From: Synechococcus sp. PCC 6312
Lineage (GTDB): Bacteria > Cyanobacteriota > Cyanobacteriia > Thermosynechococcales > Thermosynechococcaceae
NCBI RefSeq assembly: GCF_000316685.1
Contig: NC_019680.1
Coordinates: 1,427,501-1,491,500 of the forward strand
Length of the DNA stretch: 64,000 nt
Direction: 5' to 3'
Shown: positions 55,048 through 64,000 of the stretch, piece by piece
How the letters are laid out: each line of letters opens with the position of its first letter
How positions within the stretch are numbered: position 1 is the stretch's first letter
The notes under the pieces: generated by a model
Seen by the model: only the letters and a program-made list of their open reading frames with translations
What the model was told of the DNA's origin: nothing
Databases searched by the model: none
Made by a program: the position numbers and the translations under genes

Positions 55048-55569
55048 ATGAATGATCAAGAGCTTTTTACTGCCTTTATTCAAGCCCTGCTTCAAGGAGA
55101 ATCTACTCTTGCTTCAAATCCTAGTTATCGGGTTGAGTCGGCCTTTGGGACACTGCAATTAGTAGATAATAAGTCTGGTGTGATTGCCACGGTAAAGCTT
55201 GGGGAAAACCCAATTAAACTATCGGTCAAACGCCATATTAATTGTTGGGACGAGCTTCGGCAAACCTTGGGGCAATTCTCATTTTTTCCTGATATTAAAG
55301 CCCTTAAAACTCCCTTGGTTCCCTTCATCCAAATTACGATTCCAGAAGGAGATCAGTTGTATGAATCTCCAGCGAGTGAAGTTTGGCGAAGTTGGCGGCG
55401 AGGGGCAGTCAGAGCGGTCAAAATTTTAGTAGAGGGGCAATGGCACGCTGTCCAAGATATTACCTGTAGCAGTGGCGTGGTCTTTTTTATTCTCGATGCC
55501 GGGCCTGGGGAAGTGCAAACAACTGGGAATACTCAACTGGCCTGGTTAGGGCAAGCCACTGGATCATAG
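55048..55569 (+). CDS. Protein of unknown function downstream of the hps operon
   Basis: A 173-residue soluble protein with no signal peptide or membrane span; no family recognised. It is mixed alpha/beta in appearance, with two Trp-rich stretches (SEVWRSWRRGAVRAV and EGQWHAVQD). It sits 108 nt after the fourth pseudopilin on the same strand, with an in-between TATAGT-like element, so its link to the hps operon is uncertain. Confidence 0.55.
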   Translation: MNDQELFTAFIQALLQGESTLASNPSYRVESAFGTLQLVDNKSGVIATVKLGENPIKLSVKRHINCWDELRQTLGQFSFFPDIKALKTPLVPFIQITIPEGDQLYESPASEVWRSWRRGAVRAVKILVEGQWHAVQDITCSSGVVFFILDAGPGEVQTTGNTQLAWLGQATGS

Positions 55570-55767
55570 AGGCCGAGGTGAAGACTGATAGCTATTCTAT
55601 GGGATTTTTCTATTCCAGGCTTGTTTGATTGGGGAATTGATACCCGGCCTGGCAGATGATTGTGTTTTGAGTTCAGCCCGCCCGTTGTCAAAGAATCGGA
55701 ATATCTCACTGATAGAGTATCTAGTCCGGCTAGTGATGATCCAGAATTGCCGCTGGTATTTCTTTCA

Positions 55768-57117
55768 CTAACTCGCTGGGACTAGATCCTTAATGAGTTC
55801 ACCATACCAGGCCCCCAAATCCGCCAAGGCCCGATTTCGATAGGCTCCATAGCGTTCCTGTTTAGCACGAATTCGTTTTTCCAAGGGTGGCATAATCCCA
55901 AAATTTGGCGGCATCGGTTGGAAATGTTTAACATCGGCGGTACTAATGTAGTGAATCAAGGCCCCGCTCATCGTAGTTTCCGGTAATGTCACAGGTTCAA
56001 GATTTTGGGCTAATCGTACCGCATTGGTTCCCGCCAACCAGCCTCCTGCTACCGCTGCCGTATACCCTTCTGTGCCCACTAATTGCCCGGCCGCCAACCA
56101 ATTGGGTTGATCTTGAAATTGAAGCGTAGCTGTCAGGAGTTTTGGGGCGTTCAAAAAGGTATTGCGGTGCATCACGCCTAAGCGGACAAACTCGGCATTT
56201 TCCAGGCCAGGAATCATCCGAAACACCCGTTGTTGCTCGCCCCAACGTAAATTGGTTTGAAACCCGACCAAGTTCCAGAGTTGCCCGGCCTTATCCTCTT
56301 GCCGCAGTTGAGCCACCGCATAGGGCCTGGGCTGATCGGGATAACGCGGATCACTGAGTCCGACGGGTTTTAGCGGGCCAAACGTCAATGTCTCAATCCC
56401 ACGGCGGGCCTGTTCTTCAATGGGTAAGCAGGCTTCAAAAAATTTCGCCGTCTCCCGGTCAAAATCCTTTAAGGGGGCTTGTTCTGCAGAGTTTAGGGCT
56501 TCCCAAAAGGCTTGATACTCGGCCTGGGTCAAGGGACAGTTCAGGTAAGCGGCTTCCCCCCGGTCATAGCGAGAGGCGAGAAACGCAATATCCTGGTTAA
56601 TACTATCCCCGACCACAATCGGACTGGCCGCATCAAAAAAACTTAAATACTCCAGGCCCGTGAACCGTTGCAAATCTGCTGCCAAGGCCGGACTAGTCAG
56701 CGGGCCGGTACAGAGCACGACAATACCAGATCGGGGAATTTCTGGAAGTTCTTGCCGCCGCAGCTCAACTAAGGGATGTTGCTCTAGGGCCTGGGTTAAA
56801 TCTTGGCTAAATTGGCCCCGATCAACCGCTAAGGCGCCCCCGGCCGGGACTTGATGTTGATCGGCTTTTTGAATTACCAAGGAACCCAATTGCCGTAATT
56901 CATGGTGCAATAACCCCGCCGCCCGATCACTGGCCATTGCGCCAAAGGAGTTACTACAGACCAGTTCTGCCAGATGTTCGCTGTGATGGGCCGGGGTTTG
57001 CTGAGTCGGGCGCATTTCCCAAAGAATCACCGGCCAACCCGCACGGGCAATTTGCCAGGCCGCCTCGGTTCCAGCCAAGCCTCCGCCAATAACATGAATG
57101 GGTTGTTGTTCTGACAT
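55768..57117 (-). CDS. trmFO: Folate-dependent tRNA uridine-54 C5-methyltransferase
   Basis: A FAD- and CH2-H4folate-dependent enzyme that makes ribothymidine at position 54 of t[21 protein letters not shown] binds [17 protein letters not shown] holds a conserved cysteine, and [17 protein letters not shown]-like and GALIHYI blocks follow. Length 449 is standard. ATG 57117 (MSEQQP) is preferred over 57123. Confidence 0.95.
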   Translation of the reverse strand: MSEQQPIHVIGGGLAGTEAAWQIARAGWPVILWEMRPTQQTPAHHSEHLAELVCSNSFGAMASDRAAGLLHHELRQLGSLVIQKADQHQVPAGGALAVDRGQFSQDLTQALEQHPLVELRRQELPEIPRSGIVVLCTGPLTSPALAADLQRFTGLEYLSFFDAASPIVVGDSINQDIAFLASRYDRGEAAYLNCPLTQAEYQAFWEALNSAEQAPLKDFDRETAKFFEACLPIEEQARRGIETLTFGPLKPVGLSDPRYPDQPRPYAVAQLRQEDKAGQLWNLVGFQTNLRWGEQQRVFRMIPGLENAEFVRLGVMHRNTFLNAPKLLTATLQFQDQPNWLAAGQLVGTEGYTAAVAGGWLAGTNAVRLAQNLEPVTLPETTMSGALIHYISTADVKHFQPMPPNFGIMPPLEKRIRAKQERYGAYRNRALADLGAWYGELIKDLVPAS

Positions 57118-57158
57118 ACTCAATCCGCTGCAACTACCTTATTTTATTCCTGAATACA

Positions 57159-57722
57159 TTAACGCTGATCCATTTTGAGCCATCCAAAAACTTCCTCGGC
57201 GGTTAGCTCTAAATGAACGTCCTCTAGGAGTTGAAGCTGAGAAACACCCCGACAAACAGCGGGTTCTTTGTTTGGGGCAAAAATTAGGACAGAATAATCA
57301 TCTGGATCAAGCATCCACCCCAAACGACAGCCATGTTTGATGCAATGTAAAAGGTTATCGATGACGCGACTTGCCTTCTGTGCAGGTGAAAGGATTTCGA
57401 TTGACCAATCCGGGGCGACGATAAAATTATCTTCTGGCTCTCCGACCTCATTCACTTGAATTCGATTCCATGGGATGACGGCAATATCAGGCACAACAGA
57501 TCGCCCAGCAAACGTACAGCGCAGTTCAGGTAATGCTGTATGAGTTTGACTATGACGGTTAATCTCACTCAGCAATCGCATTTGGAGAATCGAGTGTCGA
57601 GTTTTGGGCATTGGCTTTTGCATCGCAACCCCATCGATGTATTCCCAGGCCGGAGATTCCTCTATATAGGGAAGGCGGAGAAACTCTTCAAGCGTCAGAA
57701 CTGGAGTGAGAGAGGCAGTCAT
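57159..57722 (-). CDS. Uma2 family endonuclease-like protein (DUF820)
   Basis: A 187-residue PD-(D/E)XK-fold protein, a hugely expanded family in cyanobacteria. It has EESPAWEYIDG, VVPDIAVI (metal-binding Asp) and WSIEILSPAQ (Glu, then Gln where the Lys of the motif often sits). Function is unknown despite the nuclease fold. It lies 35 nt upstream of trmFO on the same strand. Confidence 0.85.
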   Translation of the reverse strand: MTASLTPVLTLEEFLRLPYIEESPAWEYIDGVAMQKPMPKTRHSILQMRLLSEINRHSQTHTALPELRCTFAGRSVVPDIAVIPWNRIQVNEVGEPEDNFIVAPDWSIEILSPAQKASRVIDNLLHCIKHGCRLGWMLDPDDYSVLIFAPNKEPAVCRGVSQLQLLEDVHLELTAEEVFGWLKMDQR

Positions 57723-57855
57723 AATCTTAAGAAAGGGGCTGGGCTTTTGCTGTCAGTATAGGTGCTCGCCTTGCTTGTCTCACTGTTGCGCTGAAAGTAC
57801 TGTCCCATCGACAATTTTTCGATTGCACCTCCACCGAGGACTTGCAGCATAGCGG

Positions 57856-58083
57856 CTAGGTTAAACGGCGGCTAGTACTCTCGACATCCCTACCAATATC
57901 TCTCGTCTGTCCACTCCAACGTGTTTTTAGGCCGCGCTTTCGCGATAAGCTCACAACTTCTCTACCGCTTGCAGCTTCCTTCTTGCGTAAGTCTTCAAAT
58001 ATTGCGTCTAGGTCGTAGTTGAAAGACTTTGCATATGCTTCGCGGATTTGGTGGATTTCTTCAACAATCTCATCTTGCCACAT
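57856..58083 (-). CDS. Putative antitoxin partner of the PIN toxin, with an odd C-terminal tail
   Basis: A 75-residue protein beginning MWQDEIVEEIHQIREAYAKSF, a short helical type seen beside PIN-domain toxins in cyanobacteria as I recall. GGAG lies ~8 nt before the ATG, which starts 3 nt after the toxin stop. The usual protein seems to end near SLSRKR (~50); the remaining ~25 residues look random (TRWSGQTRDIGRDVEST), so the 3' end may have lost its normal stop. Antitoxin role is inferred from position. Confidence 0.55.
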   Translation of the reverse strand: MWQDEIVEEIHQIREAYAKSFNYDLDAIFEDLRKKEAASGREVVSLSRKRGLKTRWSGQTRDIGRDVESTSRRLT

Positions 58084-58086
58084 GAG

Positions 58087-58560
58087 CTAATCTCCCATCA
58101 GTTCGTTTGGTGTGCAGAGAATAGGCAGCACATAGCCGAAATCAAGACTAATCTCCGCCAGCTTTCCCTGGATTTGAGCATTCGCAATATGTTTACAATT
58201 CCACGTTAGCAGATAGTCCATGCCGTGAATGGTTGCGGCGGCAATGTGAATTGCGTCAACTCTCGCTTTTGGAGGGAGGTTGCTTCGAGTTAGGAATTGT
58301 GCCGCTAAACCTTGTACAGCTTGGTTCAGTGCTACTAAGGGAAAATCGCGGAGAATTTCCAATCGTTGAGCGGCAATCTCTTCGTCTCCCTGCGCCACTT
58401 CGTCTAGAACAGCCTCTGAAGTGTAGAGAGTGAAGGCACTTCGACGAGATTCCCACCAGTCTTTTGTAATCTCCGTGTTCGCAGCGAGAATTAGATTTTT
58501 AGTTGATCTAGCTGTGAGATAGCCAACAATGCTGGTTTCGATATAGACGGTTTCACTCAT
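58087..58560 (-). CDS. PIN-domain (VapC-like) toxin
   Basis: A 157-residue PIN-domain ribonuclease-like protein. Acidic metal-site candidates: YIETS near the N-terminus (Glu8 where VapC usually has Asp), Glu in TSEAVLDEVAQG, and Asp in VDAIHIAAATIHGMDYLLTWNCKHIAN. It would cleave RNA. Toxin precedes the putative antitoxin gene, reversed from the common order. ATG 58560 (MSETVYIE) is preferred over 58566. The locus lacks the genomic heptamer for ~1.9 kb. Confidence 0.8.
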   Translation of the reverse strand: MSETVYIETSIVGYLTARSTKNLILAANTEITKDWWESRRSAFTLYTSEAVLDEVAQGDEEIAAQRLEILRDFPLVALNQAVQGLAAQFLTRSNLPPKARVDAIHIAAATIHGMDYLLTWNCKHIANAQIQGKLAEISLDFGYVLPILCTPNELMGD

Positions 58561-58708
58561 GTGCAATAGATTTAGGGCTTATACCAGCACGTCAGTTAAA
58601 TTCCTCACATGCTGTAATTTCCGTCCCCTTCATTTTTGTAACTCATCTGTAACTCAGCGGTCTAACTATTGAATCGGCAGGGAACACGAGAATCAGTTGT
58701 AGGAGAGC

Positions 58709-59413
58709 TTAAAAGTTTTGTTGATGCCGCACCAGGTTGAGAAATTCTTCCCGCGTTTTTTGATCTTCCCGGAATACGCCTAACATGGAACTTGTTACCG
58801 TCCAAGAGCCAGGTTTCTGAACTCCTCGCATCACCATACACATATGGGAGGCTTCCATGACCACGGCCACACCTTGCGGGTCGAGGACTTCATTCACGGC
58901 TTCGGCAATTTGGCGAGTTAGGCGTTCTTGCACCTGGAGGCGGCGGGCATACATCTCGACAATCCGAGCCAATTTGCTCAGGCCAATGACCCGTTGATTG
59001 GGAATATAGGCCACATGAACTTTGCCGATAAAGGGGAGCATATGGTGTTCACAGAGGCTAAAGGCGCTGATATCACGCACCAACACCATCTCATCATGGC
59101 CTTCATCAAAGACTGCCCCATTGACCAATGCTTCTAGGGACTGGGAATAACCACTGGTGAGAAACTGCATCGCCTCAGCCACCCGTTTCGGGGTTTTCAA
59201 TAGCCCTTCTCGATCCGGATCTTCCCCAACACTCAGGAGCATGGTTTTGACAGCAGCCATCATTTCATCTTTGGCTACATCAGCGGGTGGGGCTTGAATC
59301 AGGGGTTCTTTGCCTTGATGGGTATTGCGATCCGGCAAGATCGGGGCAGTGGTGAGGCGTTTTCCGTTGGCAGGAGGATCGGGCAAATTAAGCGTGTTGG
59401 TAGAAATCGTCAT
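58709..59413 (-). CDS. folE: GTP cyclohydrolase I
   Basis: Converts GTP to dihydroneopterin triphosphate, opening folate and tetrahydrobiopterin-like pterin synthesis. The Zn ligands are in [11 protein letters not shown] and MCMVMRGV (Cys). [20 protein letters not shown] and [20 protein letters not shown] are canonical. The 234-residue length includes a ~45-residue N-terminal extension. It ends the minus-strand run aar-accA-SDR-folE. Confidence 0.96.
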   Translation of the reverse strand: MTISTNTLNLPDPPANGKRLTTAPILPDRNTHQGKEPLIQAPPADVAKDEMMAAVKTMLLSVGEDPDREGLLKTPKRVAEAMQFLTSGYSQSLEALVNGAVFDEGHDEMVLVRDISAFSLCEHHMLPFIGKVHVAYIPNQRVIGLSKLARIVEMYARRLQVQERLTRQIAEAVNEVLDPQGVAVVMEASHMCMVMRGVQKPGSWTVTSSMLGVFREDQKTREEFLNLVRHQQNF

Positions 59414-59489
59414 GGCGATAAGGGTAATGAGAGTAATAAGTTAAAGAACAAAAACAAGCGCAGTCAAGGATGAGATCGTGTCAAAGTGT

Positions 59490-60215
59490 TTATAAGGCTC
59501 CACCCAAGGGCATTAAGACGAGTTCTTCCACAAGGGCCTGGGGCGGGAGTTGAATGGCATAGAGAATAGACTGGGCTACGCTTTCCGGCGACAACATGGC
59601 CGTGCGGTCAAAGTTCCCTTCAATGGTTCCTTGATCCCAGATGGGAGTATCCACAGCACCCGGACAAAGGGCAATGACGCGAATTCCATGTTGACGTTCT
59701 TCAGCGGCTAAAGCTTTTGTGAGTCCCATTAAGGCAAACTTACTCGCACAGTAGGCTCCCCAGTTCGGAAATACCTGTTGCCCAGCAATAGAAACCACAT
59801 TCATTATCGTACCGCAACCCTGGGATCGGAGGGAGGGGATCAGGGCCTGGGTGATTTGCCAGACGCTGGTGACATTCAGGTTCATAATTGCTTGCCAGGC
59901 CTCTAAGGACATTTCTGCAAGGGGGGCGGTTTGAGCAATGCCAGCACTATTAATCAGAATTTGTACCGGCCCTACTTGATCTAGAACCTTTGTTATTTCA
60001 GCTTTGACGTTGGGGATATCCGCTAAATCGAGGCTAAAGGTGGGGGCTTTGACACCGAGGGCGATGGCCTTTGCCGCTACCTGGGCCAACTTTTCTTGAT
60101 TACGCCCTACGAGAACTAAGTTAATCCCGGCCTGGGCAAGAGCTAAGGCAGTGGCAGCACCAATTCCGCTACTGGCTCCAGTAATGAGGGCGCGTTGGGG
60201 TGAGGAGGAGGACAT
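59490..60215 (-). CDS. SDR family oxidoreductase (FabG-like)
   Basis: A 241-residue short-chain dehydrogenase: [16 protein letters not shown] at the N-terminus, NSAGIAQ, catalytic Ser/Tyr/Lys in VSIAGQQ and YCASKFALMG, and PGAVDTPIWDQG. It lies between accA and folE, the same order as in Synechococcus elongatus as I recall (aar-accA-SDR-folE). It may act on 3-oxoacyl or pterin substrates; unproven. Confidence 0.9.
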   Translation of the reverse strand: MSSSSPQRALITGASSGIGAATALALAQAGINLVLVGRNQEKLAQVAAKAIALGVKAPTFSLDLADIPNVKAEITKVLDQVGPVQILINSAGIAQTAPLAEMSLEAWQAIMNLNVTSVWQITQALIPSLRSQGCGTIMNVVSIAGQQVFPNWGAYCASKFALMGLTKALAAEERQHGIRVIALCPGAVDTPIWDQGTIEGNFDRTAMLSPESVAQSILYAIQLPPQALVEELVLMPLGGAL

Positions 60216-60248
60216 AAACTGGGGGGTGTAGTGAATGAATGGGGTAGT

Positions 60249-61223
60249 TTAGCTGGCCTGGGTAAAGACTCCCATGCGGCGGAATTTTTGATACCGCAAT
60301 TCGCGACGTTCGGCTCCACTCATGGCCTGGAGTTCGCTTAAGTGACGTAGAATGGCTGTCTTGAGACTATCAGCGGCCTGGACGGGATCACTGTGGGTAG
60401 CACCAACGGGTTCAGCCAGAATTTCATCAATAATCCCCAACCGTTGCAAATCTGTCGCCGTAATTTTCAAACTTTCTGCGGCCTGGGGTGCTTTTTGGGC
60501 ATCTCGCCAGAGAATAGCTGCACAGGCCTCAGGGGGAGCAACACTATAGACGGAGTGCTCAAACATTAAGACCCGATCCCCCACCCCGATCCCCAAGGCT
60601 CCACCGGAACCCCCTTCCCCGATGACCGTACAAATAATTGGTACATTCAGGCGAAACATTTCCCGCAAATTACAGGCAATCGCCTCCCCCTGGCCAAATT
60701 TCTCCGCATCGACTCCAGCCCAGGCCGCCGGGGTATCAATAAAGGTCAAGATGGGCATCCCAAAGCGATCTGCATGATCCATTAACCGCATGGCTTTTCG
60801 ATAACCACCGGGGGAGGCCATGCCAAAATTCCGCAAGACATTATCTTTGGTGTCCCGGCCTTTTTGATGGCCTAACAACACGACGGGCTGTCCATCCACA
60901 CGACCAACTCCCCCGACAATGGCTGGATCATCTGTACCTCGCCGATCGCCGTGAAGTTCCATCCATTCATCGCTGATGGCCTGGATATAGTCGAGGGTGC
61001 TGGGGCGGCGGGGATGGCGAGCGACTTGGAGTTTCTGGCCTGGGGTGAGTTGGCTGAAAATTTCTCGCCGGACTTGGGCGGCCCGTTGCTCTAATTGCCG
61101 GACTTGCTCGGCCACATCTACCCCTAACTCAGAGGATTTGTCGCGGACTTGTTGAATTTGGGCTTCGAGTTCGACCAGGGGTTTTTCAAACTCCAATAAG
61201 AGGCGGCGTTCAGGGGGAGCCAT
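60249..61223 (-). CDS. accA: Acetyl-CoA carboxylase carboxyltransferase subunit alpha
   Basis: With AccD it transfers CO2 from biotin to acetyl-CoA, making malonyl-CoA for fatty acids. [66 protein letters not shown] and [15 protein letters not shown] are standard. Length 324 is normal. It follows aar by ~120 nt on the same strand, coupling precursor supply and product use. Confidence 0.97.
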   Translation of the reverse strand: MAPPERRLLLEFEKPLVELEAQIQQVRDKSSELGVDVAEQVRQLEQRAAQVRREIFSQLTPGQKLQVARHPRRPSTLDYIQAISDEWMELHGDRRGTDDPAIVGGVGRVDGQPVVLLGHQKGRDTKDNVLRNFGMASPGGYRKAMRLMDHADRFGMPILTFIDTPAAWAGVDAEKFGQGEAIACNLREMFRLNVPIICTVIGEGGSGGALGIGVGDRVLMFEHSVYSVAPPEACAAILWRDAQKAPQAAESLKITATDLQRLGIIDEILAEPVGATHSDPVQAADSLKTAILRHLSELQAMSGAERRELRYQKFRRMGVFTQAS

Positions 61224-61342
61224 GTCTTGAGTTTCCTTAGAATTTATACATTAGCCATAACAATCGGTCTGATAGAGTCAGTTCTCAACACTATTTGGGG
61301 TAAAGCAGTCAAAACTTCCCAACCACAAACCAGGCTCTGCGC

Positions 61343-62368
61343 CTAAATCCCTAACAACAGCGGTACGAATCCATGTTTTTGAGAAACGTCACCAATTTTC
61401 TGCATCGCCTCGACAGTAATTTGATTCCGTCCCCAAGAAAAATTAGTGTGCCAACCTTCAAAATCTAAGAGCATCGCTTCAGCAAAACAGGCAAACATCT
61501 GCCGGGAGGGAACATCCATATTCACAATGGACATAATGCGCCAATCAATATCTAAGCTGTGCTCAACAATGCCGCCATTAAGGACATAGACCCCAGGTCG
61601 TTGAAGCTTTGTACCTAGGTTTTTTGGGTAGCCACCATCAATCATCAAACAGGTTTCCTTGAGGGTCTCGGCTTGAATGTCTACACCCTTGGGCATACTG
61701 GCGACCCAGACTACAATGTCGGCTAGGGGTAAGGCTTCTTCTAGGGGTAAGACTTTGCCGCGACCCAGTTCATCTTGGAGGGACTGAAGGCGTTCGGAGT
61801 TCCGGGCCACTAACAGCAGATCAGCGACATCTAACCGACTATCTAACCAGCGACAGACCGCACTGCCGATATCCCCTGTTGCCCCACAAACCGCCACCGT
61901 GGCCTGGGATAGGTCAATACCAAGTTGGGCCGAGGCTTGTTCAACCTGTCGGCAGATGACATAGGCGGTGTGGGTATTGCCCGTGGTGAATTTGCTGAAG
62001 TCTAGTTCAACATTGCGAACTTGGGGCATTTTTTCGAGATTAAAATTTTCAAAAATAATTGAGGAAAATCCGCCTAAAGCGGTGATGTCAATTCCATGTT
62101 TTTGGGCGTGGGCCATAGCATTAATAATTTTACGGGTTGCAGCTTTAATCCGTTGTTGGGCCAGCATTTCCGGCAAGAAGCAGGATTCGACATATTTTCC
62201 CTGAATGGTTTTACCGGTGATGCTCGTAACCATAATCTCATCAACAATCTGGGGCGGGGCCATACACCAAAACTCCAGGCCTTGATCTGCGTATTCGGGA
62301 TAACCTAAGTCTCGGGCAACAGATTGAGCATGATCGAGGCTGGTGAGATGACCAATAAGTCCAAACAT
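61343..62368 (-). CDS. aar: Long-chain acyl-[acyl-carrier-protein] reductase (aldehyde-forming)
   Basis: Reduces acyl-ACP to fatty aldehyde, the first step of the cyanobacterial alkane pathway. The 341-residue length, start [11 protein letters not shown], Rossmann motif [10 protein letters not shown] (161-170) and Cys294 in FACFAEAM agree with the characterised S. elongatus enzyme, whose catalytic Cys I recall as 294. Its usual partner ado (aldehyde deformylating oxygenase) is absent upstream; larE on the opposite strand is there instead. Confidence 0.95.
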   Translation of the reverse strand: MFGLIGHLTSLDHAQSVARDLGYPEYADQGLEFWCMAPPQIVDEIMVTSITGKTIQGKYVESCFLPEMLAQQRIKAATRKIINAMAHAQKHGIDITALGGFSSIIFENFNLEKMPQVRNVELDFSKFTTGNTHTAYVICRQVEQASAQLGIDLSQATVAVCGATGDIGSAVCRWLDSRLDVADLLLVARNSERLQSLQDELGRGKVLPLEEALPLADIVVWVASMPKGVDIQAETLKETCLMIDGGYPKNLGTKLQRPGVYVLNGGIVEHSLDIDWRIMSIVNMDVPSRQMFACFAEAMLLDFEGWHTNFSWGRNQITVEAMQKIGDVSQKHGFVPLLLGI

Positions 62369-62600
62369 GGGCAGTTGATGAGGGGAATATAAAGGAAGAT
62401 AAAGAAAACTATCAGGACAAAATATATGGCTGATACGTTAGAGTCTAACTCAGTCCTTGCAGTTTTGAACCAGGCCGGGTCAAGTTGGGGATCAATCTCT
62501 CGGTGAGAGTAGCTGGAGGGAGCGGGATAAAATGCAGAAGAGAGGCTGCTGGGGCCAGACTCAATTTTTCAACTCTATAATTTTGCTGGTTGTGCAATTC

Positions 62601-63437
62601 ATGACAGTTTCTCCATCTCTTGAGATTAAACTCACTCAACTGAAAACCCTGTTTACGGAAATGGGCCGGGCCCTGGTGGCCTATTCCGGGGGAGTCGATA
62701 GTTCTTTGGTCGCCAAGGTGGCCTGGGATGTTTTGGGAGATAAGGCCCTTGCTGTCACGGCGGTTTCTCCTTCTCTATTACCCGAAGAATTGGTCGAGGC
62801 TGAGGATCATGCGGCCGAAATTGGCATTCTCCACAAGCTTGTCGAAACCCAAGAACTCTCTCGGCCCGGCTATGCGGCTAATCCCGTCAATCGCTGCTAT
62901 TTCTGCAAAAGTGAACTGCACGACACCTTAAAACCCTTGGCTCAAGCCCTTGGCTATGACTATGTGGTAGATGGGGTAAACGCCGATGATCTCCAAGATT
63001 ATCGTCCGGGGATTCAGGCGGCCCAGGAACGAGGGGTGAGGTCGCCCTTGGCAGAAGTGGGAATTTCCAAGTTAGAGGTGCGGCAGTTAGCCAAAGAACT
63101 CGGCCTGGCCTGGTGGGATAAGCCGGCCCAACCCTGCTTAAGCTCTCGTTTTCCCTATGGCGAAGAAATTACTCTGGAAAAACTGCAACGAGTGGGGCGG
63201 GCTGAACAATATCTCCGCAAATTAGGCTGGCGAGAATTACGAGTGCGTTCCCAGGCCACAACCGCCCGCATTGAACTCCCGCCTGAGCAAATTAAGCAAT
63301 TTATTGCTGAAACAGATTTAGAGGCGCTCGTCCAGGCCTGGCAGGAATGGGGCTTTACCTATGTGACATTGGATTTAGAAGGCTTTCGCAGTGGCAAGTT
63401 AAATCAAGAATTACCCGCGGTGGCTCGGACTTCTTAG
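62601..63437 (+). CDS. larE: ATP-dependent sacrificial sulfur transferase LarE
   Basis: A PP-loop enzyme that adenylates and donates its own Cys sulphur to build the nickel-pincer cofactor of lactate racemase. The P-loop is AYSGGVDSS; the sulphur-donating Cys region is NRCYFCKSELHD. Length 278 from ATG 62601; the in-frame ATG 62532 would add 23 poorly conserved residues. larB and larC are not in the window. Divergent from aar. Confidence 0.9.
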   Translation: MTVSPSLEIKLTQLKTLFTEMGRALVAYSGGVDSSLVAKVAWDVLGDKALAVTAVSPSLLPEELVEAEDHAAEIGILHKLVETQELSRPGYAANPVNRCYFCKSELHDTLKPLAQALGYDYVVDGVNADDLQDYRPGIQAAQERGVRSPLAEVGISKLEVRQLAKELGLAWWDKPAQPCLSSRFPYGEEITLEKLQRVGRAEQYLRKLGWRELRVRSQATTARIELPPEQIKQFIAETDLEALVQAWQEWGFTYVTLDLEGFRSGKLNQELPAVARTS

Positions 63438-63447
63438 GGGGCATATA

Positions 63448-64000
63448 TTACCGTGTTGGCTGAATAGACCGTAACTCTTGGGTCGTTAAGGGTCGCCATT
63501 GGCCTGGAGTGAGTCCTGCTAAGGAGAGGTGCTCAATTTGGCATCGGACTAAGCGCAATGTTGGCAGGCCCACCGCAGCCGTCATCCGTCTCACTTGGCG
63601 ATTGCGACCTTCCCTAAGGGTCAACTCTAACCAGGCTGTCGGAATTTTGGCTCGAGAGCGAATTGGCGGCTCACGGGGCGGTAAATCCGGGGGAATGGCC
63701 AGGTGTTGGACGAGGGTTGGACGGGTTAAATAGTTTTGAATTTTCAATCCCCCTTGGCGCAGTTGTTGCAGTTGAGTTGGGGTGGGTTGCCCTTCAACTT
63801 GCACCCAATAGGTGCGGCGGTGCCCGTAGCGGGGATCACTGAGAAAATGCTGCAATCGCCCATTATCGGTCAGGAGGAGTAGGCCCTCGCTATCGTGATC
63901 TAAACGCCCAACTGGATAGACATCAGGGATGGGAATAAACTCCTTCAGGGTGGGGTGGGAAGATCCTGGTTCTGGGCTAAATTGGCTGAGCACCCCATAG
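63448..64000 (-). CDS. Pseudouridine synthase of the RsuA/RluE type (5' end outside window)
   Basis: The catalytic part of an RsuA/RluB/E/F-family rRNA pseudouridine synthase. The catalytic Asp is in [17 protein letters not shown], and the C-terminal [10 protein letters not shown] is the family motif II. The visible frame continues through the window edge ([10 protein letters not shown]), so the real start lies beyond position 64000 and the GTG near 63993 is internal. Resembles RluE (U2457) but the target is unproven. It converges with larE. Confidence 0.9.
   Translation of the reverse strand, partial: YGVLSQFSPEPGSSHPTLKEFIPIPDVYPVGRLDHDSEGLLLLTDNGRLQHFLSDPRYGHRRTYWVQVEGQPTPTQLQQLRQGGLKIQNYLTRPTLVQHLAIPPDLPPREPPIRSRAKIPTAWLELTLREGRNRQVRRMTAAVGLPTLRLVRCQIEHLSLAGLTPGQWRPLTTQELRSIQPTR

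Larger units (their letters stand above)
1..64000. repeat. Genome-wide over-represented heptamer GGCCTGG / CCAGGCC
   Basis: The heptamer GGCCTGG or its complement occurs in nearly every gene on both strands. Hand counting of positions 1-3000 gives 12 copies, about 4 per kb, where chance at even base composition gives about 0.4. Inside genes it often encodes Gln-Ala, Ala-Trp or Gly-Leu depending on frame. It behaves like the HIP1 element of other cyanobacteria but has a different sequence, and I did not notice HIP1 itself. Copies are scarce in 20.5-21.1 kb, 23.15-23.97 kb, most of 47.3-55 kb and 57.7-59.5 kb. Confidence 0.85.

Noticed and set aside
57761-57860. attC-like integron cassette end after the putative antitoxin
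   Set aside because: Some inverted-repeat flavour is present but no convincing paired R/L boxes could be drawn by eye.
1-64000. CRISPR arrays, rRNA genes, intact insertion sequences and known riboswitches
   Set aside because: None seen when reading the sequence; no regularly spaced repeats or conserved rRNA segments were found.

Overview
The window looks like a chromosomal segment of a cyanobacterium. Several genes are cyanobacterial markers: ndhN (NDH-1 complex), chlD (Mg-chelatase), the alkane-pathway acyl-ACP reductase aar, several cyanobacteria-restricted DUF proteins, and an hpsA-type pseudopilin operon. Base composition is near 50 % G+C by eye. The chromosome is saturated with the heptamer GGCCTGG / CCAGGCC (12 copies counted by hand in the first 3 kb), while I noticed no HIP1 octamer (GCGATCGC). 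I infer a unicellular freshwater or thermophilic lineage, perhaps near Thermosynechococcaceae or Synechococcus PCC 6312, but this is a guess from gene content and motif use.

Layout: 1-8.5 kb holds transport and envelope genes (cobalamin-type binding protein, secreted Ntn-hydrolase, tatC, EVE protein, orphan sugar-type permease, AI-2E exporter, DUF3153 lipoprotein, ABC-2 permease, DUF2085). 8.8-21.4 kb is housekeeping (TPR protein, ruvA, shc, chlD, prmC, coaBC, pdhA, miaB, rpsN), interrupted at 20.5-20.9 kb by a truncated xisH and a decayed transposase. 21.7-31.4 kb has an RNA methyltransferase, tRNA-Thr with a dead integrase beside it, argD, a LpxB-like protein, a methyltransferase, an aminotransferase, an SDR and a hicBA module. 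31.6-40 kb has ppa, a CPBP protease, murI and a three-gene type I secretion operon (parvulin, ABC exporter, HlyD). 40.5-47 kb has ndhN, and purL and purF separated by two small coupled ORFs. 47.3-55.5 kb is the hpsA-hpsB-hpsC-pilin operon. 55.7-64 kb has trmFO, Uma2, a PIN-type toxin-antitoxin pair, folE-SDR-accA-aar, larE and a cut-off pseudouridine synthase.

Genes that appear to act together: the parvulin/ABC/HlyD operon (protein or peptide export), the four-pseudopilin hps operon (extracellular polysaccharide or pilus-like secretion, with a perfect CRP-type box upstream), and the aar-accA-SDR-folE block, which has lost its usual neighbour ado. Nothing here is clearly a wholly new system. 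The most interesting leads are the CRP-box hps operon, which is depleted in the genomic heptamer, a perfect 11-nt complement of the Yfr1 sRNA core in the murI leader, the export operon with a doubly degenerate C39 domain plus a cyclic-nucleotide-binding-like domain, and two eroded mobile-element scars.
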